Shown here: positions 14,390 through 21,481 of the stretch, one piece after another
Layout: each line of letters starts with the position of its first letter
Numbering within the stretch: position 1 is the stretch's first letter
Origin: a virus
Length of the DNA: 21,859 bases
Direction: 5' to 3' (one strand)
Virus record (IMG/VR): IMGVR_UViG_3300033233_000173
Span: 1 to 21,859 of that record
Made by a program: the position numbers and the translations under genes
The notes under the pieces: model-generated
What the model was told of the DNA's origin: nothing
Database searches by the model: none
Seen by the model: the letters and a program-made list of their open reading frames with translations, nothing else

Positions 14390-14414
14390 TTCCTGACCCC
14401 GAAACAAACTGCAC

Positions 14415-14843
14415 ATGAAAGACCCTATCCTACTCAAAAGCGGGGCCAGTCTCACCGTGAGCTTGGCTTCTTTCGCAGACGGCACCCGGCTTCTCCGGGT
14501 CGTGGCGCGCGAACTGGCGGCAGTCAACTTCGACATGGACCTCGTCAACTTCGAGGAGCTGTCGGGCAAGGACGTGAACGTGCTCAAAAGCGCCATCTGC
14601 CAGCTGGTGCAGTCCGAGGCCATCGAGGGAGTCCTGAAGGACTGCATGAAGAAGTGCCTCTACAACGGCACTCGAATTGTATTCCCGGATACGTTCGAGG
14701 CGGAAGACGCCCGGCAGGATTATCTGCCCGTGGTGTGGGAGGTGATGAAAGCCAATCTCCGCCCTTTTTTCGCGGGCCTCAGCTTGTCGTCCTCAACAAG
14801 CAAAGAGCCCAGCACGTCCGACCCGAAGTCCGAATCACCATGA
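14415..14843 (+). CDS. Tail assembly chaperone, short form (G-like)
   Basis: The 142-aa protein lies between tube and tape measure, the fixed position of the tail assembly chaperone. It has an N-terminal strand region (KDPILLKSGASLTVSLAS) and helices including LKSAICQLVQSEAI and DCMKKCLYNGTRI, like other G-type chaperones. It binds the tape measure and recruits tube subunits and is normally absent from the virion. The C-terminal 24 residues after the slippery site are Ser/Pro-rich and look disordered. A -1 shift near 14768 gives the long form (see the separate entry). The A/C-rich leader ...gaaacaaactgcac lacks a Shine-Dalgarno sequence. Confidence 0.75.
   Translation: MKDPILLKSGASLTVSLASFADGTRLLRVVARELAAVNFDMDLVNFEELSGKDVNVLKSAICQLVQSEAIEGVLKDCMKKCLYNGTRIVFPDTFEAEDARQDYLPVVWEVMKANLRPFFAGLSLSSSTSKEPSTSDPKSESP
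14762..14811 (+). other. Programmed -1 frameshift signal in the chaperone gene
   Basis: The zero-frame codons CGC CCT TTT TTC (14760-14771) contain two overlapping slippery heptamers, C CCT TTT and T TTT TTC. The -1 frame is open from before this point to 15013. A hairpin candidate follows: GGGC (14774-14777) with GCCC (14807-14810), stacked via a bulge on GCTTGT (14782-14787) with ACAAGC (14796-14801), starting about 5 bases past the first heptamer. A shift at 14768 would yield 118 zero-frame residues plus 81 from the -1 frame, about 199 aa. This is the lambda G/GT arrangement that many tailed phages conserve. Confidence 0.7.
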
Positions 14844-15013
14844 GCAACACCACCCTGATGGCTTTGCGGCTGGCCCGCGAAGGCTTCTGGGGTGGCCAAC
14901 CCGAACGCATCCAACAAGCACCACTCGATCTCGTCCTCGACGCCTGGGAGTTCGTGAACTTCCAAGCTGAATACGAAGAGACGACGATCGAACTCAACAA
15001 ACCCAAAACATGA
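14840..15013 (+). CDS. Tail assembly chaperone, T-like C-terminal part
   Basis: This short frame (57 aa from ATG 14840) starts in an ATGA overlap with the short chaperone and ends in an ATGA overlap with the tape measure. It contains REGFWGGQPERIQQAPLDL and VLDAWEFVNFQAEYEE, the small helical 'G......p...vl......f..e....' domain that phages commonly encode as the T part of a GT fusion. It is in the -1 frame relative to the upstream gene, which has a slippery site, so it may be made mainly as the C-terminal half of a ~199-aa fusion (14415-15013), with independent initiation as an alternative. Confidence 0.65.
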   Translation: MSNTTLMALRLAREGFWGGQPERIQQAPLDLVLDAWEFVNFQAEYEETTIELNKPKT

Positions 15014-16251
15014 AAGTTGCCGAAATCTACGCGGACCTGGGCTTCAAGGTGCAGGGCGCGGACGACCTCAAGGCTTTCGACACGATGCTCAAGAGCATTG
15101 CGCAGTCGGCGCGCAACGCAGCTTTGGCGCTGAGGATCTTGGCGCGCACGCCGGGCTTCAGCCAGATCACTGGCCGGTCAGGCGGGGGAGGGGGCGGCGG
15201 CGGGGGTGGGGGTGGCGGCAACCGGCGGCCGGTTCTCGGGCCGAACCAGTCCATCGTCCCGGGCAACCCCAATTTCATCGGGCCTCTGGCTCCGCAGACG
15301 GTGGCGCCCACGCAGGGCAACACCGCGGTGAATCAAGGTCTCAAGAGTCTGACCACCTTCGTCAAGCAGCTGGTCGGAATCGGGTCCCTCGCCTACGCGC
15401 TGAAGGCGCTCATCGGCGGGTTCTCGCGCATGGTCAAAACGTCCATGGAGGCGAGCTTCGGCCTCGACAAGTTCACGCGGCAGACCGGGGTGACCCTCGC
15501 CGAGATGAAGCGTTGGGAGCAAATCGCAGCTGCCAACGACGTGACCGCCGAGGAGATCATGGAGAGCCTGAAATCTCTTCAGCAGAATGCACAGCAGATC
15601 GCCATGGGCAATGGCGGCACCAACGCGAACCGCTGGGGTATCGACCCGCTGGTGGCGTTGACGAATCCAGGCGCCATCTTCAAACGCTTCCAGGAGGTGA
15701 CCCAGGGCATGACGCAGGCGCAGGCAATGGCGGTCGCCCAGAACGCCGGCATCTCCGAACGAGTGGCCCAGATGCTTCTGCGCGAGCGGGAGCACCCGAC
15801 CACGGTACGCGAGGGCCTCGCGCAGACGGAGGACCAGTTGAAGGCCGTGCGGGACCTCGGGGCGGCATGGAACACCCTGAAGGTCACGCTCTCATCTCTG
15901 GCGGACAAGATCACAGCCGACGTGGCGCCCGCCTTGAACAGTGTGTTGAGTTTCTTCACGCGCATCGCAGCCGCTCTCACCATCAGCAATCAACTGCGCC
16001 AGTTGGTCACGGGCAGTGCCGGGTCGGGTTTTGGGGGAGGCATGATGCCTGCGACGCTAGCGCTCCCACTCCTGAAGGGTTTGATCAACCAAGCCCCCTC
16101 GACAACGAAAGTAGACAACCAGATCAACGTGAGCATCGACGGCGCTGCGCGGCCACAGGACACCGCCAAGGCGACCGCTTCTGCGATTGATCGAATGCTC
16201 TCGGACGCTTACTATGGGCGTCAGGCACCCTATTTCGTCGGCGCCAACTAA
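15010..16251 (+). CDS. Tail tape measure protein (short)
   Basis: The 413-aa protein sets tail length. The N-terminus (VAEIYADLGFKVQGADDLKA) is a typical tape-measure start that pairs with chaperone. A run of 13 glycines at residues 58-70 (15181-15219) follows. Helical stretches come next: KQLVGIGSLAYALKALIGG (partly hydrophobic), GLDKFTRQTGVTLAEMKRWE, and QTEDQLKAVRDLGAAWNTLK, a TMP-like segment, with a C-terminus containing INVSIDGAARPQDTAKATA that is typical of TMP ends. At roughly 1.5 angstrom per residue (family rule), a tail near 60 nm is expected, short for a myovirus. It begins at ATGA in the previous stop. Confidence 0.8.
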   Translation: MKVAEIYADLGFKVQGADDLKAFDTMLKSIAQSARNAALALRILARTPGFSQITGRSGGGGGGGGGGGGGNRRPVLGPNQSIVPGNPNFIGPLAPQTVAPTQGNTAVNQGLKSLTTFVKQLVGIGSLAYALKALIGGFSRMVKTSMEASFGLDKFTRQTGVTLAEMKRWEQIAAANDVTAEEIMESLKSLQQNAQQIAMGNGGTNANRWGIDPLVALTNPGAIFKRFQEVTQGMTQAQAMAVAQNAGISERVAQMLLREREHPTTVREGLAQTEDQLKAVRDLGAAWNTLKVTLSSLADKITADVAPALNSVLSFFTRIAAALTISNQLRQLVTGSAGSGFGGGMMPATLALPLLKGLINQAPSTTKVDNQINVSIDGAARPQDTAKATASAIDRMLSDAYYGRQAPYFVGAN

Positions 16252-16262
16252 CCAACCTTCAC

Positions 16263-17066
16263 GTGAACAACATCGTCCCGACCGACTCCGCGAGCGTCTT
16301 CGCCGCCCTCAACACGCTGGTGTTGAACTCGGCGGCGCTGGCCATCGTGCGACCGGACAACCCGCCACCGGGGATTGCCGGATTCGTGCTCGATGTGGTG
16401 GAGGACGACGGCGTGGAGTTGGAGAGCGACATCACCGACCACTTCCTCGAAGACAACACCGCGGTGCAGGATCAAATCGCCCTGCGCCCGGAGGTGGTGA
16501 CGGTGACGGGTCAGGTCGCGGAAGTGGTGCGCACGATCCCGCGAACCAAGATCGAGGCGCCCGTGCCCAATCCGCTGCCGTTGATTCCTGAGATGCTGCC
16601 AGTGTTCACTCCGGGCGCCGAGGCGCAGCAGCAACAGGCCGCGGAGGATGCCGCTGACCTCAAGGCCTCCATCACGGACGACCAGACGCTCTACGGCTAC
16701 TACACCTCCCGCCTGCCGCAGCAACCCAACCAGACCAAGCAGAGCGTGGTATTCGGCTACCTCTACCAGCTCTGGAAGGGTCGCCAGTTGTTCTCGGTCG
16801 AGACCCCGTGGGGGATCTTCACGAACATGGCGATTCTCAGCATGGGGGCCAAGCAGCCCGCCGTGTCCAAGTCGGTTTCGGAGTTCAGCGTCACTTTCAA
16901 GAAGATCCGCGTGGCGCGCAGCATCACCGTGGTGCCGGGACTGTTGGCGGGCCGCTCGGTGTTTCAACAAGCCGGCATCAGTCAGAACGGGACCATCGGC
17001 CAGCTGCCGCTCTCCAGTTCGCAGATCAGTCAGTACATCGCGCGCACGGCGCCCACGTCGCCATGA
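16263..17066 (+). CDS. Dit-like distal tail/baseplate protein
   Basis: The 267-aa protein follows the tape measure, the position of proteins that join the tube to the baseplate hub. Near residues 45-85 it has DDGVELESDITDHFLEDN and LRPEVVTVTGQVAE, the 'E..itDH....p..i.l.G.v.e' pattern of the Dit-like N-terminal domain. Later it shows SVETPWGIFTNMAILSMGA and SEFSVTFKKIRVA, the 'T..g.y.nmii.....d....f..ti.f..v' strand pair shared with the same family. The middle has a Gln/Ala-rich linker. It starts with GTG 16263 after an A/C-rich gap. The next gene overlaps its stop. Confidence 0.65.
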   Translation: MNNIVPTDSASVFAALNTLVLNSAALAIVRPDNPPPGIAGFVLDVVEDDGVELESDITDHFLEDNTAVQDQIALRPEVVTVTGQVAEVVRTIPRTKIEAPVPNPLPLIPEMLPVFTPGAEAQQQQAAEDAADLKASITDDQTLYGYYTSRLPQQPNQTKQSVVFGYLYQLWKGRQLFSVETPWGIFTNMAILSMGAKQPAVSKSVSEFSVTFKKIRVARSITVVPGLLAGRSVFQQAGISQNGTIGQLPLSSSQISQYIARTAPTSP

Positions 17067-17407
17067 CCACCATCACCGGACTCACTGACCAGCCGAAGCA
17101 GCAATCTACCGTGGTGCTGCCGGACGGCTCGCAAGTGTCGTTGTATCTTGAATACCGCTCGCAGTCTGCGGGCTGGGTGCTGGACGTGGCTTGGCAGACT
17201 TTCGGAGTCAACGGACTGCGGCTGACGGCGTCGCCGAACGTGATGCGTAAGTGGCAGAACATCGTGCCGTTCGGACTGGCCGTCCTCACGGCGGGCAACG
17301 CAGAGCCCGTCACTCTCGCCGCTCTGGCCGACGGCACGACCACCCTGCTGTTGCTGGACCCGACGGACATTGCTCAGATCAACGCGACAGCTTACCCCGG
17401 CAACTGA
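17063..17407 (+). CDS. Baseplate plug protein, Pam3 gp18-like (DUF6983)
   Basis: The 114-aa protein is an all-beta domain that starts ITGLTDQPKQQSTVVLPDGS, continues VSLYLEYRSQSAGWVLDVAW and ends LLLLDPTDIAQINA. This is the pattern of the DUF6983 / cyanophage Pam3 plug gp18 family ('l.g.p.q...v.Ldg..y.l.l.y....gW.ldi') found in the baseplates of small contractile phages. It probably seals or supports the tube end above the hub. It starts at ATG overlapping the Dit-like stop (ATGA) and its stop shares one base with the hub start (TGATG). The assignment rests on motif pattern and context. Confidence 0.65.
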   Translation: MTTITGLTDQPKQQSTVVLPDGSQVSLYLEYRSQSAGWVLDVAWQTFGVNGLRLTASPNVMRKWQNIVPFGLAVLTAGNAEPVTLAALADGTTTLLLLDPTDIAQINATAYPGN

Positions 17408-18327
17408 TGCAAAAACTCGGGCGAGTCTATTCGTTGAAGGTGGAGGTCGATACCGGCATCGCTGGTGTGTCGCCACTGCGCCCCGAGTTCCAAGCGAACA
17501 AGAACGTCACTATCACGCTGCCCTACACGGTCGAGTTTGAGATCTCGCGGCAGAACCAGAGCTTCGCCCAGACGGCGACGTTCCGCATCTTCAACCTGTC
17601 GGAAGTCACCCGCAACGCGCTCCAGAAAGATCGCTGGCGCTATCAGAACCGGGCGATTCAGTTCCGCGCTGGCTACGAGTCGCCCAGTGGCAACTTCATG
17701 CCGCTCGCCTTCAACGGGCAGGTCCTCCAGGCGTACAGCTGGCGTCGGGGCGTTGACTTCATCACGGAGATCGAGGCGTTCGACGGCGGGCTGGCGCAGA
17801 CCCTCGGCACGGTGGCATTCACGCAAAAGGCCGGCGCTTCCGCTGCGGAGACGGTCACGAAGCTGGCCACCCTGCTGCCCTTCCAGTCGGGCGTACCGAT
17901 CGTGGGCTCGTTCCCGGTCACGAACCTACGCGGCGAAGTCTTCTTCGGCAACACGTGGCAGTTCATCCTCCAGAAGACGAAGGGCCAAGCGTGCATCGAC
18001 AACGGGCAGGTGAAGGCCCTCAACTTGAACGAGGTGATTGAGGGTGGACTGCCGCTCATCTCCTCGGACACCGGCCTGCTGGGCAGCCCCAAACGCGGCG
18101 AGCAGACACTGGATTGCGAGATGCTCTTCGAGCCCCGGCTGACGTTGAACCAGAAAGTGCGGCTGGAGAGCACCACGGTGCGTCAGTACAACCGCGAGTG
18201 GAAGGTCATTGGCTTCGATCATCGCGGAATGATTTCGCCGTCAGTGGCTGGCGACTGCATCACCAACGTGCGCCTGTTCTTCACCCAGACCGACCTGCTC
18301 GCCGTGGAAGGAGTGCCGATCACATGA
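17407..18327 (+). CDS. Baseplate hub protein
   Basis: The 306-aa protein lies between the plug and the spike, the place of the gp27/gpD-type hub trimer that connects tube to spike. The N-terminal beta domain includes PYTVEFEISRQNQSFAQTAT and FRIFNLSEVTRNAL, the 'f.v.......n.a.i.iyNLs..t' pattern of hub proteins in Pam3-like and other small myoviruses. FRAGYESPSG and DFITEIEAFDGG fit its later strands. The C-terminus (REWKVIGFDHRGMISPSVAG, LFFTQTDLL) is also hub-like. The start ATG 17407 overlaps the previous stop by one base. Confidence 0.7.
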   Translation: MQKLGRVYSLKVEVDTGIAGVSPLRPEFQANKNVTITLPYTVEFEISRQNQSFAQTATFRIFNLSEVTRNALQKDRWRYQNRAIQFRAGYESPSGNFMPLAFNGQVLQAYSWRRGVDFITEIEAFDGGLAQTLGTVAFTQKAGASAAETVTKLATLLPFQSGVPIVGSFPVTNLRGEVFFGNTWQFILQKTKGQACIDNGQVKALNLNEVIEGGLPLISSDTGLLGSPKRGEQTLDCEMLFEPRLTLNQKVRLESTTVRQYNREWKVIGFDHRGMISPSVAGDCITNVRLFFTQTDLLAVEGVPIT

Positions 18328-19028
18328 ACCAACCAGTCGCCACCCCCAACCCTCCGACCCTGCGGTCCTTGATGGATTCGCTGAAGGTGGAGATCTTCAA
18401 CGAACTCAACTGCCACTTGCTGGGCACGATCACCGAGTACAACAAGAATACGCAGGTGGCGAGCGTGCAGATCTCCTCGCTGCGCGTGCTGCCGGATGGG
18501 TCGCAGGTGCAGTATCCACTTCTCACGGACTGCCCGGTCTTCGTGGCGGGAGGGACGGGAGGGTTCCTCCTCTTCCCAATCAAGGTGGGTGACCCCTGTC
18601 TTGTGCTATTCCACGATACCGACTTCGACAAGTGGTTCACCACAGGCAACGTCGTGGCGCCCAACAGCAGTCGGACGCACAGTCTCAGCGACGGACTCGT
18701 GCTACCAGGGTTCCGCAGTCTGGCAAATGCGGTGGTGGGGGACGCCTACATCCACCTGAAGAACACGGCAGGCAACTGTGAGGTCCTTCTGTACGACACC
18801 GGCGAACTCAATGTGATCGGGCGGACCAGCGGAGGCGGCGTCAGCTTCTTGAAGCTGACCAATAAGGTGAACCTCGGCAACTTGACGGGTGTGACTCTGG
18901 GCGCTGCCCTGGACAACCTCTGCACGGCTTTGGAGGCGTGGGTCAACACGGGTGGGTCCACCCCCAACACAGCTACGATTGCCGCCATTGCAGCGGTGCG
19001 ATCACAACTATCGGGCCTCCTCTCATGA
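18324..19028 (+). CDS. Baseplate spike/puncturing protein (Gp138-like)
   Basis: The 234-aa protein has an N-terminal OB-type domain: LMDSLKVEIFNELNCHLLGT, then ITEYNKNTQVASVQISSLRV, and QYPLLTDCPVFVAGGTGGFL, PIKVGDPCLVLFHD and DFDKWFTTG. This ordered pattern matches the Gp138 N-terminal domain of phage cell-puncturing devices, with 'GD.vlv.f.d.d.d.W...G' as the signature. The C-terminal part (about residues 135-234) has short beta repeats (ILHLKN-like, YDTGELNVIGRTSGG) for a small trimeric tip. It would pierce the host outer membrane. ATG start in the hub stop (ATGA). A cytosine at 'GDPC' is the only odd Cys there. Confidence 0.8.
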   Translation: MNQPVATPNPPTLRSLMDSLKVEIFNELNCHLLGTITEYNKNTQVASVQISSLRVLPDGSQVQYPLLTDCPVFVAGGTGGFLLFPIKVGDPCLVLFHDTDFDKWFTTGNVVAPNSSRTHSLSDGLVLPGFRSLANAVVGDAYIHLKNTAGNCEVLLYDTGELNVIGRTSGGGVSFLKLTNKVNLGNLTGVTLGAALDNLCTALEAWVNTGGSTPNTATIAAIAAVRSQLSGLLS

Positions 19029-19393
19029 GCATGATCTTTCGCGGCATCACCGCAACGAGCGATTGGACCTTTGGTCGAGGGCGAAGCAGCTACTTCACGC
19101 GGGAGCAAGCCATCGCGGCCAACATCCGCACCCGGCTGCTGTTCTTCCTGAACGACTGTTTCTTCGCGATGAACTTCGGCGTCGATTGGTGGAATCTGCT
19201 GGGGGCGAAGAACCCCACTGCCGAGGCCAACATCCTGCTCCAGACGCGCGCCATGCTCGCCAAGTGCGAGGGGGTCGTGCGCATCAACTCCGTCAGCACG
19301 CAGATGCAGGCTATTCCGCGACGATTGACTCTGAGCTATAATGTTGACACGACATTCAGCCGCAACGTGACGGGTGCAGTTCAAATTTCCTAA
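19025..19393 (+). CDS. Baseplate wedge protein, gp25-like
   Basis: The 122-aa protein has the compact gp25/GPW fold pattern: WTFGRGRSSYFTREQAIAAN, then IRTRLLFFLNDCFFAMNFGV, DWWNLLGAKNP, ILLQTRAMLAKCEGVVRINS and the C-terminal strand LTLSYNVDTTFS. T4 gp25 homologues nucleate sheath assembly at the baseplate and sit beside gpJ-like wedge genes, as here. The start ATG 19025 overlaps the previous stop; an alternative ATG lies two codons later. It ends 2 bp before the gpJ-like gene. Confidence 0.75.
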   Translation: MSMIFRGITATSDWTFGRGRSSYFTREQAIAANIRTRLLFFLNDCFFAMNFGVDWWNLLGAKNPTAEANILLQTRAMLAKCEGVVRINSVSTQMQAIPRRLTLSYNVDTTFSRNVTGAVQIS

Positions 19394-19395
19394 CC

Positions 19396-20595
19396 ATGCC
19401 CACCAATGCCATTGACGCCAGCGGGCTTCAAATCCAGACCAGCGACGAAATCGTAGCTGAGATCCTGAACGGCACGCCGGACTACCCGGGAATGTATGCC
19501 GTCTACGGGTCGGACATCAACGTCGACCCGAACAGCCCCGACGGGCAGATGATCAACATCATCGCGCAGGCGAAACTGGATGTGCTCCAGTTCCTCCAGC
19601 AGATCTACAACAGCATGGACCCGGATCAGGCGGTCGGCGTTTCGCTCGATCAACGCTGTGCCATCAACGGAGTCTTCCGTCAGGCGGGCTCCTACACGGT
19701 GACCAATATCACGCTGGTCGTCGATCGGGCGCTGACCTTGGCGGGCCTGGACACGGCGCCGGACGCGCCCTTCACGGTCTCCGACGCCAGCGGCAATCAG
19801 TTCCAGTTGATCACGACCTACGTGTTCAGCGCCGCAGGCACGCAGGCCCTCGCCTTCCAAGCCAAGACACTGGGCGCGGTTCAGACCATTCCCAACACGA
19901 TCACGACCGTGGTAACCATCACGCTGGGCATCCTCAGCGTGAACAACCCCACGGCGGCCACGTCGATTGGCTTGGCGGAGGAGACCGACTACAACCTGCG
20001 TATCCGCAGATCCAATTCGGTGGCCCTCCCGAGCAAGGGGTTCCTCTCTGGTTTGTACGGGGCGCTCATTGACACTGTGGGGGTGACGAGCGCCGTGGTG
20101 CTGGAGAACGACACGAACGCCCCGGACAGCAACGGAGTCCCGGCGCACTCCATCTGGTGCATCGTCACTGGCGGAGCCCTGGTGGACATCGCCAACGTGA
20201 TCTACACCAAGCGTAACGCCGGCTGCGGGATGAAAGGCGCGGTGACTTACTCCATCACACAGGTGGACGGCACCACTTTCGTGGTCCTGTTCGACAGACC
20301 CACGAATGAGAACCTCTACATCAGCTTCAACACCGCAGCAGTCACTGGGACGGTGGACCGGGTCTACATCCGCAATCAACTTCTCGCGCTGCTGTCATAC
20401 AGTATCGGTCAGAGCGCGGACGCCAGCGCCATCACGGCCCTCCTGAAGTCGATCGCCCCCAACGTGGCGTTCAGCAACGTGTCCGTCTCGGGGGATGGCT
20501 CGACTTACTTCGGGGGTTTGCTTGCGCCCACGGCGGTCAACTATCAGTTCCAGCTGGCGGCAGCCCGCATCATCATTGACGGATCTCACCCGTGA
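19396..20595 (+). CDS. Baseplate wedge protein, gpJ-like
   Basis: The 399-aa protein resembles baseplate J proteins (T4 gp6/P2 gpJ-like). Evidence includes SPDGQMINIIAQAKLDVLQF ('p.g.l..ila......') with LDQRCAINGVFRQAGSYTVT ('ld......g..R..g......v'), ISTIPNT-like spacing (actual GAVQTIPNTITTVVTIT), NNPTAATSIGLAEETDYNLR ('n...a..G.d.EtD...r.r') and KGFLSGLYGALIDTVGVTSA. This protein bridges wedges and triggers sheath contraction. It starts 2 bp after gp25, and the next gene starts with GTG in its stop (GTGA). Confidence 0.85.
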   Translation: MPTNAIDASGLQIQTSDEIVAEILNGTPDYPGMYAVYGSDINVDPNSPDGQMINIIAQAKLDVLQFLQQIYNSMDPDQAVGVSLDQRCAINGVFRQAGSYTVTNITLVVDRALTLAGLDTAPDAPFTVSDASGNQFQLITTYVFSAAGTQALAFQAKTLGAVQTIPNTITTVVTITLGILSVNNPTAATSIGLAEETDYNLRIRRSNSVALPSKGFLSGLYGALIDTVGVTSAVVLENDTNAPDSNGVPAHSIWCIVTGGALVDIANVIYTKRNAGCGMKGAVTYSITQVDGTTFVVLFDRPTNENLYISFNTAAVTGTVDRVYIRNQLLALLSYSIGQSADASAITALLKSIAPNVAFSNVSVSGDGSTYFGGLLAPTAVNYQFQLAAARIIIDGSHP

Positions 20596-21473
20596 GCCTG
20601 CGCACTCTCACCGACTACTACACCAACCTCCTGAGCTACGCCTACCGTAGCCAGCCGAAGGCCCAGCAACAGATCCAGCTCTGGAGCAAGCAGGCTCTCG
20701 GAGATTTCTTAGCGGCTGACCTGAGCACGTGCTTCGTGCTCGATACCGCGGTGGGCGCCCAGCTCGACATTCTCGGCAAGTACATCGGTGTCGCCCGCAA
20801 CATCGGCACCGGGACCCCCCATTCCTATTTTGGTTTGTGGGATTACGCCAGCACGCTGGGTCCTGCGCTATACAAGGGAACGTGGGACCCAGCTAGTGAT
20901 TCACCGACGCTGCCTGCTGCCGCCGGCGGGAACAACGGTTGGTGGTACGCCATCCAGGTGCCGGGCACCTCTACCTCACCCATCGCGGAGACTTTCGCCG
21001 CGGGCGACGTGATCGTGTCGAACGGTTCGGTATGGGCCAAGAGCACCTTGGACAACGCAAACGGGCTGACCGACTACACGAATCTGGCGACCAATGCGCT
21101 CGCCGAGATGTACTCCTACAGCACCGCAGGGACCAACGTGGCGGACTTGTCCGACTCGGACTACCGTCAGGTCCTGAAGTTTCAGGTCATCCGCAACGCG
21201 AGCGACCACACCCTCGCGTCCATCATGGCGGCGCTTCACGAGGTTTTCCCGGGGCTCATCCAGCTGGTAGACAACACGGACATGACCATGAGTTATTTGG
21301 TCTCCGTGGCGTTTCCGCTCTCGCCGACACTGCTTGAACAGTTCCTTCCGCGTCCGATGGGGGTCGGAATTACGGTCACGATCATCACGCCTTCAGGTGG
21401 TGGCGGGGCGTTGTTGACAGAAGGCGGCGACTTTCTTACGACTGAAGACGGGGATCATCTCGTGCTCGGTTGA
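20592..21473 (+). CDS. Baseplate protein, DUF2612/gpI-like, with an inserted fibre-type module
   Basis: The 293-aa protein follows gpJ, the place of gpI-type tail proteins. Residues 53-87 (AVGAQLDILGKYIGVARNIG, YFGLWDYAS) match DUF2612 ('gaqLdiiG..vgv.R'), and 158-250 (YRQVLKFQVIRNASDHTLAS, MAALHEVFPGLIQLVDN) its second half. Between them, residues about 91-157 carry YKGTWDPASDSPTLP, WWYAIQVPGT and GDVIVSNGSVWAK, the 'Y.GtWda..ntP.l...Gy.v...Gt...f..GD.ii.ng..W' module repeated in many tail fibres. The C-terminus LLTEGGDFLTTEDGDHLVLG is a common phage end motif. GTG start in the gpJ stop. Confidence 0.75.
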   Translation: MSLRTLTDYYTNLLSYAYRSQPKAQQQIQLWSKQALGDFLAADLSTCFVLDTAVGAQLDILGKYIGVARNIGTGTPHSYFGLWDYASTLGPALYKGTWDPASDSPTLPAAAGGNNGWWYAIQVPGTSTSPIAETFAAGDVIVSNGSVWAKSTLDNANGLTDYTNLATNALAEMYSYSTAGTNVADLSDSDYRQVLKFQVIRNASDHTLASIMAALHEVFPGLIQLVDNTDMTMSYLVSVAFPLSPTLLEQFLPRPMGVGITVTIITPSGGGGALLTEGGDFLTTEDGDHLVLG

Positions 21474-21481
21474 ATTTTCCC

